From Fluviicola sp. (lineage in GTDB: Bacteria; Bacteroidota; Bacteroidia; Flavobacteriales_D; Crocinitomicaceae), in assembly GCA_020849495.1 (NCBI GenBank), contig JADLGD010000103.1, positions 1 to 64,000 of the forward strand: 64,000 nt of DNA, given 5' to 3'. Below are positions 1-8,196 of this stretch, one piece after another. The notes beneath the pieces are model-generated. The model made no database searches and had not been told where the DNA came from. It worked only from the letters and a program-made list of their open reading frames with translations. Numbering within the stretch: the first letter of the stretch is position 1; each line of letters opens with the position of its first letter. Position numbers and translations under genes: made by a program.

Positions 1-1
1 A

Positions 2-127
2 AAAGAAACAAATTCTAAGGTTTGGGACGGAACAGTAAATGGGCTAAAATGTAGTGAGGGGACTTACTTTTACATCGTTCAACTAGAGCAATTAGAATTA
101 AAAGGTTTTATCGAATTGATGAGATAA
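2..127 (+). CDS. T9SS cargo protein, C-terminal end only (partial)
   Basis: Only the last 41 codons of a gene that begins before the window are present, ending in TAA at 125-127. The peptide has the pattern of the end of a gliding-motility-type (type B) T9SS sorting domain: a VWDGTVNG segment, then SEGTYFYIV, and a final short strand. The same ending is seen in the complete genes at 8197 and 60023. The protein is therefore probably secreted through the type IX system. What the rest of it does cannot be seen. Confidence 0.7.
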   Translation, partial: KETNSKVWDGTVNGLKCSEGTYFYIVQLEQLELKGFIELMR

Positions 128-158
128 GAACGTTTATTCAATACTTCATCCCAACAAA

Positions 159-186
159 AAAGGCCCTGAAATAAATCAGAGCCTTT
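159..186 (-). terminator. Rho-independent terminator between convergent genes
   Basis: An 11-base stem (aaaggccctga pairing with tcagagccttt, one C/A mismatch) closes a six-base loop. It lies between the end of the leftward metK gene and the end of the rightward partial gene. The A-run on its left gives a U-tract on the minus-strand transcript, so it serves metK best, though it could work in both directions. Confidence 0.75.
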
Positions 187-207
187 CGTATCATTGTGCG
201 TTTCAGA

Positions 208-1488
208 TTACAATCCGAAAGCAGTTTTTACTTGATCAACGTAGTCTAATTTCTCCCAAGTAAACAATTCCACTTCTTTCGAAAGAACGGTTCCGTCTGG
301 TGATTTAAACGTTTTTGTTACCACTTCGTTTTTACGTCCCATGTGTCCGTAAGCAGCAGATTCGCTGTAGATTGGGTTACGCAATTTCAAACGTTGCTCG
401 ATAGCGTAAGGACGCATGTCAAAGATCTCAGCAATTTTCTTAGCCAAATCTCCATCTGTCATGTTCACTTTCGCAGTTCCGTAAGTATTGATGAACAAAC
501 CACAAGGTTTAGCAACACCAATAGCGTAAGAAACTTGTACCAACACCTCATCACACAAACCAGCCGCAACTAAGTTTTTCGCGATGTGACGTGTAGCATA
601 TGCTGCAGAACGGTCCACTTTTGAAGGATCTTTTCCAGAGAATGCACCACCACCGTGAGCACCTTTACCTCCGTAAGTATCAACGATGATTTTACGACCA
701 GTCAAACCAGTATCTCCGTGTGGTCCACCGATCACGAATTTTCCAGTTGGGTTGATGTGGTAAGTAATTTGGTCGTTGAACAACGCTTGCAATTCTGGTT
801 TCAATTTCGCTTTCACACGAGGGATCACGATATTGATGATATCTTCTTTGATTTTCGCCAACATTGCTTCTTCTGTTCCGAAATCATCGTGTTGTGTTGA
901 AACAACGATGGTATCGATACGTTGAGGAACATTGTCATCCGAATATTCAATCGTAACTTGAGATTTTGCATCTGGGCGTAAGTAACCGATCAAATTTGGC
1001 TCATTGTTGCGAATGTTTGAACACTCTTGCAAAATTTTGTGTGCCAAATCCAAAGCCAACGGCATGTAATTGTCGGTTTCTTTCTTAGCATAACCAAACA
1101 TCATCCCTTGGTCACCTGCACCTTGAGCTTCTGCTTTCGCTTCAAAATCATCGTTTGCAACAACACGGTCAACACCTTGATTGATATCAGCAGACTGATC
1201 GTGGATCGCAGAAAGGATACCACAAGAGTTTGCTTCAAACATGTATTCCGATTTCGTGTAACCGATTTTAGCAATCACTTCGCGTGCAATTGCTTGAACA
1301 TCCAAGTATGTTTTTGTTTTCACCTCACCAGCTAAAACTACTTGACCAGTTGTAACTAGGGTTTCACAAGCCACTTTCGAAGTTGGATCGAAAGCCATGA
1401 AATGATCAATCAATGCGTCAGAAATCTGATCCGCTACCTTATCTGGGTGTCCTTCAGAAACAGACTCTGAGGTAAACAAATATGACAT
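208..1488 (-). CDS. metK: S-adenosylmethionine synthetase
   Basis: Makes S-adenosylmethionine from methionine and ATP in the cytoplasm, the main methyl donor of the cell. The protein is 426 residues, slightly longer than the E. coli enzyme. It shows the ATP-binding GHPDK motif at residues 13-17, the [12 protein letters not shown] hexapeptide region near 122-133 and the glycine-rich GGGAFSGKD loop near 279-287. The ATG start sits directly before the [10 protein letters not shown] strand that opens the family. It is a single-gene unit with its own promoter-like sequence at 1515-1544 and a terminator at 159-186. No SAM riboswitch is visible in the 110-base upstream gap. Confidence 0.98.
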   Translation of the reverse strand: MSYLFTSESVSEGHPDKVADQISDALIDHFMAFDPTSKVACETLVTTGQVVLAGEVKTKTYLDVQAIAREVIAKIGYTKSEYMFEANSCGILSAIHDQSADINQGVDRVVANDDFEAKAEAQGAGDQGMMFGYAKKETDNYMPLALDLAHKILQECSNIRNNEPNLIGYLRPDAKSQVTIEYSDDNVPQRIDTIVVSTQHDDFGTEEAMLAKIKEDIINIVIPRVKAKLKPELQALFNDQITYHINPTGKFVIGGPHGDTGLTGRKIIVDTYGGKGAHGGGAFSGKDPSKVDRSAAYATRHIAKNLVAAGLCDEVLVQVSYAIGVAKPCGLFINTYGTAKVNMTDGDLAKKIAEIFDMRPYAIEQRLKLRNPIYSESAAYGHMGRKNEVVTKTFKSPDGTVLSKEVELFTWEKLDYVDQVKTAFGL

Positions 1489-1514
1489 AGTACTTTTTAT
1501 AAAAATTGTGCGGG

Positions 1515-1544
1515 CGAAATTAGTGAAAAAAAAAGAAGTAACAA
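1515..1544 (-). promoter_or_regulatory. Probable metK promoter
   Basis: On the minus strand a TAATTTCG box at 1522-1515 is one base off the Bacteroidota -7 consensus TAnnTTTG. A TTG at 1544-1542 lies 19 bases upstream, fitting a -33 element. The box is about 27 bases before the metK ATG. Confidence 0.45.
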
Positions 1545-1598
1545 GTCAAAAAAGAAATGTTTAATAATTTATTCTACCTAATCAGTAGATTAATTTGT

Positions 1599-2669
1599 TT
1601 AGTCAGCGATTTCAAATAACGCTCCGCTTGTAGATTGCCCTTGCAAAATGTAACCTCCATATTTGTTATCGTTGGTGTAAATGGAACCTTTCAAATTATC
1701 ATGAATCCAAACCAAGCCATAAGGAAGCGGATCCTCTTGTAGTACATTTTTCGCATCCAAATAAAACGTATTATCTGATTCATAAGCTCTTCCTTCGATT
1801 TTCGTTTTAGCGATATAATTTACTCCATCAATTTTAAACGTAGTGGTTGCAGTACCTTCAATCAATCCACTGTAATTGTAGTTGAAACAAATTTTCAATT
1901 CGGAATAGACTTCTTGTCCGTTGACTTCAGATTTTAGATAACCATTGAAACATTCATTGAAAATTGGTGAAAAAATTTCGTACGGTGTCTTTACCTTTGG
2001 TTGCGGTTCATTTTTGATCCATTCCCCTTCAAACTCCAGTACATTACTTGCAGAATACAATTTACCATTACCATGACAATAGCCATCTACTACTTCACCG
2101 ATGTAATATTTACCGTCAGAGTAATGAATTGTTCCCGAACCAGACATTTCATCCGCAAAGAATGTTCCTTTGTAGTTTGAGCCATCTTCAAACTGTATGA
2201 AACCTTCACCATTTCGTTTACCTTCTTTGATTTCACCTTTGTAATAGGATTTTTCAGAAAGTGGTACATAACCATTCCCGCTCCAAATCTCACTATTCTT
2301 AAAAATCCCTGTAAACTTTTCACCATTTTTGTAATAAGCAGTCCCTTCACCTTCGTAAGCAGCGTTCAAGAACATTCCTTCATAACGTTCTCCTGACTTT
2401 AAAGAAACGCTTCCTTTACCAGTCATCGAATTCTCTTTAAACTCCCCATTGTAAATGAATTTACCAGGATTATTGAGTCTTCCATTCCCCTCTAAAACAC
2501 CATTTACAAAAGTCCCTTTGTAATACATCGTATCTTCTAAAAGCAACATTGCTTCACCACTACCGTTTTCACAATCGCCACTCATACATACGACTCCTCC
2601 TTCTTGAGCCAAAGAACGCTGATTGACCATCAAGCCCACTAAAACCAAACATGCAAACCACTTTTTCAT
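1599..2669 (-). CDS. Secreted MORN-repeat protein
   Basis: An exported protein of 356 residues made largely of about seven or eight MORN repeats of the form YxGxFxxGxxxGxG, between roughly residues 50 and 230, followed by a C-terminal domain I do not recognise. MORN repeats form elongated beta sheets and usually mediate binding to lipids or proteins; the partner here is unknown. The start was placed at the ATG giving MKKWFACLVLVGLMVNQRS, a clear signal peptide with cleavage near LAQ. An in-frame start 23 codons upstream would bury that signal peptide. The gene stands alone between metK and a divergent antiporter gene. Confidence 0.8.
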   Translation of the reverse strand: MKKWFACLVLVGLMVNQRSLAQEGGVVCMSGDCENGSGEAMLLLEDTMYYKGTFVNGVLEGNGRLNNPGKFIYNGEFKENSMTGKGSVSLKSGERYEGMFLNAAYEGEGTAYYKNGEKFTGIFKNSEIWSGNGYVPLSEKSYYKGEIKEGKRNGEGFIQFEDGSNYKGTFFADEMSGSGTIHYSDGKYYIGEVVDGYCHGNGKLYSASNVLEFEGEWIKNEPQPKVKTPYEIFSPIFNECFNGYLKSEVNGQEVYSELKICFNYNYSGLIEGTATTTFKIDGVNYIAKTKIEGRAYESDNTFYLDAKNVLQEDPLPYGLVWIHDNLKGSIYTNDNKYGGYILQGQSTSGALFEIAD

Positions 2670-2785
2670 AACTTCAACTTTTTTACAAAAATGCAAGCAC
2701 TTGAAATTTCCTGTGTACGTATTTTTACGTAAAATCAAACTTGACTATTTAAAATGATAAAAATCAAACTATAAAAAATTACCTG

Positions 2786-2793
2786 TACATTTG
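2786..2793 (+). promoter_or_regulatory. -7 promoter box of the antiporter gene
   Basis: TACATTTG matches the Bacteroidota -7 consensus TAnnTTTG exactly and ends 16 bases before the ATG at 2810. This implies a very short leader. No clear -33 TTG is visible at the usual distance. Confidence 0.6.
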
Positions 2794-2809
2794 TCGCACT
2801 TAAAGATGA

Positions 2810-4996
2810 ATGGAAACAAGCTTACTTGATCAATTTGGGAAAGAATTCGAACACTTGTTAGGAGAGTTCAAATTTCCGCTTGAAAATCAAATTCTTACGT
2901 TTTCCATCCTCCTATTTATCATTCTTTTATCACCCATCATTCTCCGAAAATTCAAGATTCCAGCATTGATTGGTTTGATTATTTCTGGAGTAATCATTGG
3001 TCCAAATGGCTTTGAAATGATTTCGGAAGCCAATATGAAAATGGGATTTGTGAGCATGTTTGCCAAGTTTGGTTTGCTTTACATCATGTTTATGGCTGGA
3101 TTGGAACTCGATATGCAAGAGTTCAAACGCTACAAAAACAAATCCATCGCTTTTGGTGCTTTCACCTTCTTCATTCCGCTTTTATTGGGTTACCCCATTT
3201 GTAGATATGCACTTGGCCTAAATGAATTGGCTAGTTTGCTTACAGCAAGTATGTTTGCTACACACACTTTGGTTGCCTATCCAATTGTATCCAAATACGG
3301 TATTTCTAAAATGGAAGCTGTTGCCATTGCTATTGGAGGAACAATCTTAACGGATACAGCAGTTCTTATCATTTTAGCTGTTATTTCTGGATCCGACAAT
3401 GGTGTCATCAATACCAACGTTTTGATTCATTTAGCCGTGACCTTATCGATTTTCAGTGTCATCATGTTCTGGTTGATTCCGAAAATTTCGCGTTGGTTTT
3501 TTAGCAAATTGGAATCGGAAAAAACATCCCATTACATTTTCGTATTATCGGTTTTGTTTTTCGCAGCCTTTTTAGCCGAAGCAGCTGGAATTGAAGCCAT
3601 CATTGGTGCATTCGTAGCAGGATTAGTACTTAACAGCCTCATTCCACATTCATCTGCTTTGATGAATCGCATTGAATTCATTGGAAATTCCTTGTTCATT
3701 CCTTTCTTCTTGATTTCCATCGGAATGGTGGTCAATGTAAAAGCACTTGCAAATGATCCATGGGCTTGGGCAGTCGCCGGTATTTTGACAACTTTCGCCA
3801 TCTTCTCCAAATTTTTGGCAGCATTGGCAACACAGTTGATTTTTAAAATGACGGGGCCAGAACGACAAGTTATTTTTGGTCTCAGCACGGCTCATGCAGC
3901 AGCTACACTTGTGGTAATCAATGTTGGGTTCAACATGGACATTCTCTCGATCGACATTGTCAATGGAACAGTTATTTTGATCCTATTAACCAGTATGACG
4001 GCTTCATTCGTCACAGAAAACGCTGGTAAAAAACTATTGATCGAACAATCGAAGAATGAACCAATCGAAGGTCCACTAAGAAGAAGTCAGCATTTAATGG
4101 TCGCAGCAAATCAATTGAAGGACAACGAACAATTATTGGATTTCTCTATTTTGATTACCGACAAAAAAGTAGTCAACCCGATTTCGGTTGTGAGCGTTTT
4201 AGAAAACGACAATGATGTTGAAAATCGCATCCGTAAATCCAGAAAGCACATCGATGATTTCTTGAATCATTTCTCCAGTAGTGAAATGTCCATTCAAGCC
4301 ACTGCAACCATCGATCACAATATCTCTAGCGGTATTGCTCGTGTTTCAAAAGAATTAGCCGCAGATATTGTATTGATCAACGACTTTTCAAAAACGAATA
4401 TTTTAAAGCGTTTGGTTGGAGATGATCGCGACCATTTATTGGATGTTTGTGATAAAACGATCTTTTTCTGTCATTTTGAAAAGTCCTTTGCTACCTATCG
4501 AAACATTGCACTAGTTTGCCCACCAATGGCCGAATTAGAAAGTAGTTTTACGCAATGGATTGAACGCGTTTTCCGAGTTGCAAAAGAACTCAATTGCAGT
4601 TTAGAGGTATATGGAACAAGTGATACATTTGATAAAATCAAAGCCTATCAACAATTCCGAAAATTTGGTTCCGCATTGAAACACCATGAAATAGGACATC
4701 CAGATGAAGCCTTGGAATTCATTAGTAAAGCTAAAGAAAGCACCTTGATTATTGGTGTTTTTGCACGAACTGGTGCCATATCATCTTTCTTGGGAATGGA
4801 TATTTTACCACAACGCATGGAAAAAGAAGGTGCTGCTTTGGATCGCATTTTCATCTACCCAGCTCAACAAATCACAGATGGTTTCTTTGCTTCCTACGAT
4901 GATTTAAGTGCAGTTCCACTTGCTGTCGGAGTTGGAACCCTTCAACGTTTATCCAAAGGAATCTTCAAAAAGAACGATTCGGAATCAGAACAATAA
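2810..4996 (+). CDS. CPA2-family cation:proton antiporter with C-terminal USP-like region
   Basis: An inner-membrane Na+/H+ or K+/H+ exchanger of the monovalent cation:proton antiporter-2 (Kef/GerN-like) family, 728 residues. The first ~410 residues hold about twelve hydrophobic helices, including the MAGLELD motif near 95-101 and TDTAV near 181-185. The remaining ~310 residues are soluble and resemble two universal-stress-protein-type lobes rather than a TrkA-N (KTN) domain, so control by an adenine nucleotide is an inference. The ion cannot be told from sequence. The gene is monocistronic with a -7 box and a downstream hairpin. Confidence 0.85.
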   Translation: METSLLDQFGKEFEHLLGEFKFPLENQILTFSILLFIILLSPIILRKFKIPALIGLIISGVIIGPNGFEMISEANMKMGFVSMFAKFGLLYIMFMAGLELDMQEFKRYKNKSIAFGAFTFFIPLLLGYPICRYALGLNELASLLTASMFATHTLVAYPIVSKYGISKMEAVAIAIGGTILTDTAVLIILAVISGSDNGVINTNVLIHLAVTLSIFSVIMFWLIPKISRWFFSKLESEKTSHYIFVLSVLFFAAFLAEAAGIEAIIGAFVAGLVLNSLIPHSSALMNRIEFIGNSLFIPFFLISIGMVVNVKALANDPWAWAVAGILTTFAIFSKFLAALATQLIFKMTGPERQVIFGLSTAHAAATLVVINVGFNMDILSIDIVNGTVILILLTSMTASFVTENAGKKLLIEQSKNEPIEGPLRRSQHLMVAANQLKDNEQLLDFSILITDKKVVNPISVVSVLENDNDVENRIRKSRKHIDDFLNHFSSSEMSIQATATIDHNISSGIARVSKELAADIVLINDFSKTNILKRLVGDDRDHLLDVCDKTIFFCHFEKSFATYRNIALVCPPMAELESSFTQWIERVFRVAKELNCSLEVYGTSDTFDKIKAYQQFRKFGSALKHHEIGHPDEALEFISKAKESTLIIGVFARTGAISSFLGMDILPQRMEKEGAALDRIFIYPAQQITDGFFASYDDLSAVPLAVGVGTLQRLSKGIFKKNDSESEQ

Positions 4997-5006
4997 AAAC
5001 AAAAAA

Positions 5007-5032
5007 AACGACTACCAATATTGATAGTCGTT
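5007..5032. terminator. Bidirectional terminator hairpin
   Basis: Twelve bases, aacgactaccaa, pair with ttgatagtcgtt (one mismatch) around a two-base loop between two convergent genes. The A-run at 5001-5008 gives a strong U-tract for the leftward HMA operon. Confidence 0.75.
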
Positions 5033-5054
5033 CTTATAAAGAATCTATTTGATT

Positions 5055-5390
5055 TTACATCCCGCCAACTTTACAGCACGAAGGTAATTTTTCATACGCT
5101 TCCGGATTTGCTTTTACTTCATCTGCTTGATAACCTAAGTCAGATACTATTTGCTTGATCTTTTCCAAACTAATAGCCTTCGGACTAAATTTAACCGTCA
5201 ACTTTTTAGATGGAACATCCAATTCAGCAAACTTTACTCCTTTTGTAAAATTCAATTTACCTTCTAAACGTGTTTTACATTCATCGCATTCCGCAGAAGT
5301 TTGAATCACAACGGTCATTGATTTTGGTTGTTTTTGTGAAAATGCTGACAATCCGATCAACAATAACATTCCTAAAAAAAGTGTTTTCAT
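5055..5390 (-). CDS. Exported heavy-metal-associated (HMA) domain protein
   Basis: A 111-residue periplasmic protein with signal peptide MKTLFLGMLLLIGLSAFSQ and one HMA (ferredoxin-fold) domain. The metal-binding pair is Cys35-x-x-Cys38 (CDEC), and a second pair, Cys105-Cys106, lies near the C-terminus. HMA domains bind soft metals such as Cu(I) or Zn(II) and pass them to partners. It is the last gene of an operon, one base after the TonB receptor gene and third after the cysteine-rich HYC_CC_PP protein, which supports a role in metal acquisition or detoxification at the envelope. The metal itself is not determined. Confidence 0.88.
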   Translation of the reverse strand: MKTLFLGMLLLIGLSAFSQKQPKSMTVVIQTSAECDECKTRLEGKLNFTKGVKFAELDVPSKKLTVKFSPKAISLEKIKQIVSDLGYQADEVKANPEAYEKLPSCCKVGGM

Positions 5391-5391
5391 A

Positions 5392-7590
5392 TTAATTGGT
5401 TTTTCGTTTTAATTCTACTCTAAATCCTGCATAAACAATTGTTCCTACAATGGGCGCCCAAACTCTTGTTGCATCAAAAGTTGCACCATAAGGATTTTCT
5501 GCACTGATAATTGGGTTTTGCTGAGTGAAATTCAATAAGTTTTCTCCCCCAACATAAACAGCTCCCCATTTGAAATTACGTGTTACTTGTGCTAACACAT
5601 TTGGGAAACGACCACTTTTTTGATCGTGCAAATGCGTGCCATCGGCTAACATGACATCGTGCATGCGCATTCTTCCAAACAAGGAAAAAGTAGCATCTGC
5701 TGCCCATTTTTTGTTTCTTGAAGCATAAGCCACATTAAACAATCCTCTGTGTTGTGGAATCATCACTTGTTGTTGCATTTTTCCATTGTATTCTGCTTTC
5801 ACTTGCAACCATTTATAAGCCAAACGAATTGTGAGTACTTTGATTGGTGAGAAACTCAACTCTGTTTGCAACGCATTACTAAAAGCATTGTTACGCTGAA
5901 AATCAAAGAAAAAAGTATCCTGCGAACGTTCACGATCCACTATCAATTGATTCATGAATCGAGCATGGTAATAATCAATTGAAAAACTCGCCGGTCGATT
6001 CCACCAACGCATGTAGCGTACAAGCGAAGCTCCCGAATTCCACACTTCTTCTTGTTGTGTTTCAGATGGTAGACTCCAAGCTTTAGATGTTGCTAGCAAT
6101 GAACTATTGTCCACAATTACATTTGAAAGGCGAAATGCTTTCCCCGTTGTGAGGCGTAAATCGGTAAATTCATCCAAGGTCACTTTCATGTGAATACGCG
6201 GTGAAAACTGAAAACCATAGCGCTCTTGATAATCTGCTCGAACCCCTACAACAGCCATGAAGCGAACGCCAGTGTAAGTATATTCTGCAAAAACACCTGG
6301 AGTAGTCACCACTCGATTCATCGCAATCGTATCCAATCCTTGTTGCAAATCCTGATACACCATTGAAGCTCCAACTTTGTATTTGTGAATGGTCGTTCCA
6401 ATGATTCCATCATAAATCGCATTGACAAAACCACGCTTCTCAGTGCTTTTAACGGTTCGTTGATCAAAATTACTCACAAATTCATGCACTTTCAATTGAT
6501 AAACAATCCCTAAACTTTGATAAGGCTTTTTAGGAAATAGAAAACCTGTTTTAGCAAACACATCCACGTGCTTATTCGTTGTTTGGGCATCGTAGCGATT
6601 TGCCACTGCATTTAATTGTCCACCACTTCGTTCATCTGTGTAGGCACTCACTCCAAATCGTGATTCAAATCGTTTTCCATTGTATTCCCATCGATTCAAG
6701 GCAGAAAGTGTTTTACTTAAAGGAACATCGCGAAATTGATCTTTGTTGCGATCGATCTCTGTTTGTAGCATTGAACCATGTAAAAAAGTAGCCGTACTCC
6801 ATTTGTCATTAATGATTTGTCCACCGTGCAGATTCAATTCTCCGCGACCCAAAATAGATCCATAGCCATTTACATACAAGCGTTCCATGGTTCTAGGTTT
6901 TTTGAATTCTACATTGATCAATCCAGCCATGGATTCGTAGCCATTCATTACAGAACCTGTTCCTTTGGTGATTTGAATCGATTCCACCCATGTTCCAGGT
7001 ACCGTATTCATTCCAAAACTGCTTTCAATTCCCGACAAAAAAGGAATGTTTTCCATTTGAAGTTGGGTGTAAACACCATCCAGTCCCAACATTTGGATTT
7101 TTTTGGCTCCAGAAATCGCATCTGTTAGATTTACATCCACAGTGGCACTGGTCTCAAAGGATTCGGATAAATTACAGCAAGCAGCTTTTTTCAACTCACC
7201 TTCTCCTAAGGTTTCTATCATTATAGGCTTTAAACGGGAAATGGATTTTGAATCACGTTGAGATACGATGACCAACTCTTCCATTTCATTGAGTTCCGTT
7301 AAAATAATTTCAAGTCCTGTAAATCGATCTTCCTTGGTTAGAATAACCGAATCAGACTCATAACCTTTTGCGCTTACAACCATTGTGACAGGCAATTCTT
7401 TTGGCAATACCAATTCAAATCGACCTTCATCACTGGTGTAAACTTCTAGTTGTGTATTTCTTAATTTGACTGAAGCTCTTTGAAGGGGAACCTTTTGTCC
7501 ATTTGTAATCCCAAAAACAATTCCTTGTACTTGAGAAAACAAAAAAATAGGTGCACAAACAAGAAGCAACAGCATGATGCTTTTTATCAT
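5392..7590 (-). CDS. TonB-dependent outer-membrane receptor, probably for a metal
   Basis: A 732-residue outer-membrane receptor. It has a signal peptide (residues 1-20), a carboxypeptidase-D-like beta-sandwich domain (about 21-105), a TonB plug domain (about 118-230) and a 22-strand-type barrel to the C-terminus. The plug opens with an adjacent cysteine pair, Cys138-Cys139, in AACCNLSESFE; a cysteine pair here fits metal-linked receptors. It sits between a cysteine-rich small protein gene and an HMA-domain gene on the same strand with gaps of 43 and 1 bases, so the three are almost certainly one operon. The substrate, copper or zinc perhaps, is inferred from the neighbours only. Confidence 0.87.
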   Translation of the reverse strand: MIKSIMLLLLVCAPIFLFSQVQGIVFGITNGQKVPLQRASVKLRNTQLEVYTSDEGRFELVLPKELPVTMVVSAKGYESDSVILTKEDRFTGLEIILTELNEMEELVIVSQRDSKSISRLKPIMIETLGEGELKKAACCNLSESFETSATVDVNLTDAISGAKKIQMLGLDGVYTQLQMENIPFLSGIESSFGMNTVPGTWVESIQITKGTGSVMNGYESMAGLINVEFKKPRTMERLYVNGYGSILGRGELNLHGGQIINDKWSTATFLHGSMLQTEIDRNKDQFRDVPLSKTLSALNRWEYNGKRFESRFGVSAYTDERSGGQLNAVANRYDAQTTNKHVDVFAKTGFLFPKKPYQSLGIVYQLKVHEFVSNFDQRTVKSTEKRGFVNAIYDGIIGTTIHKYKVGASMVYQDLQQGLDTIAMNRVVTTPGVFAEYTYTGVRFMAVVGVRADYQERYGFQFSPRIHMKVTLDEFTDLRLTTGKAFRLSNVIVDNSSLLATSKAWSLPSETQQEEVWNSGASLVRYMRWWNRPASFSIDYYHARFMNQLIVDRERSQDTFFFDFQRNNAFSNALQTELSFSPIKVLTIRLAYKWLQVKAEYNGKMQQQVMIPQHRGLFNVAYASRNKKWAADATFSLFGRMRMHDVMLADGTHLHDQKSGRFPNVLAQVTRNFKWGAVYVGGENLLNFTQQNPIISAENPYGATFDATRVWAPIVGTIVYAGFRVELKRKTN

Positions 7591-7633
7591 ACAATTTGTA
7601 TTAAATTATTAGTATTAAACAACTAACAATTTT

Positions 7634-8068
7634 CTACAGACGCCAAATACAATAAAGGGGTAAACGTTCATTTGCTCCAAGTGGAGGAGCATTGCTTTGA
7701 TTAGCAAGAACAGGAGCTTTTGTTGTAAAAACAAACGATTCAGTTGAAAGAAACGAATTGGGAATTATTGGAAGAGCTTCAAAATGAAAAGAAATACTGC
7801 TTTTTTCAAAATAATTAAGCGGAAGCATAATAGCACTCACCTCATCTTCACAACAACGGCGATCACTCACTTTTTCTAATGCTTTCTTACAACATGCATC
7901 AACTACTGGAGCTTCACATTTTTCAGTTTCACAATGATTAGAAGGAGTAAAAACAGTACGAATGGTCAGATCCTCATGCAAGCATGTATGTTTATACAAT
8001 GGAATCCCAATAGAACCCATCACGACGAGCAAAGCTCCTAACAATGCAATTACTTGTTTGATTTTCAC
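7634..8068 (-). CDS. HYC_CC_PP family cysteine-rich exported protein
   Basis: A 144-residue protein with an N-terminal hydrophobic segment (signal anchor or signal peptide). Its cysteine pattern matches the Bacteroidota HYC_CC_PP family: His27-x-Cys29, the pairs Cys59-Cys60 and Cys72-Cys73, and a late Pro-Pro in NAPPLG. The family has no proven biochemical role that I can name. The many Cys/His and the TonB receptor plus HMA protein downstream suggest metal binding. The start codon is GTG at 8068; the next ATG would remove most of the signal sequence. A perfect -7 box lies only four bases upstream, so the mRNA may be nearly leaderless. Confidence 0.8.
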   Translation of the reverse strand: MKIKQVIALLGALLVVMGSIGIPLYKHTCLHEDLTIRTVFTPSNHCETEKCEAPVVDACCKKALEKVSDRRCCEDEVSAIMLPLNYFEKSSISFHFEALPIIPNSFLSTESFVFTTKAPVLANQSNAPPLGANERLPLYCIWRL

Positions 8069-8072
8069 GACA

Positions 8073-8080
8073 CAAATGTA
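8073..8080 (-). promoter_or_regulatory. -7 box of the metal-receptor operon
   Basis: TACATTTG on the minus strand matches the TAnnTTTG consensus. Its edge is only four bases from the GTG start at 8068, so transcription would begin at or beside the start codon. Confidence 0.5.
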
Positions 8081-8196
8081 ACGATTTATGAGTTTCAGGA
8101 AGTGGCAGATTTACTTATACTCTTTAAAAGCTAATAAAAAATTAATTTTTCAACAGAAACAACCTTTTCAGTTAAGAAAGCGTCCTTAAAAAAACT

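Noticed and set aside
208-1488. Several open frames of 60-100 codons on the strand opposite metK
   Set aside because: They lie wholly inside metK, have no ribosome site or family signature, and follow from its codon bias. The same applies to frames opposite glmS, the TonB receptors and the amidohydrolases.
1489-1598. Possible SAM riboswitch before metK
   Set aside because: The 110-base gap has no conserved SAM-I/II core or paired helices; it is mostly A/T runs and a promoter-like box.
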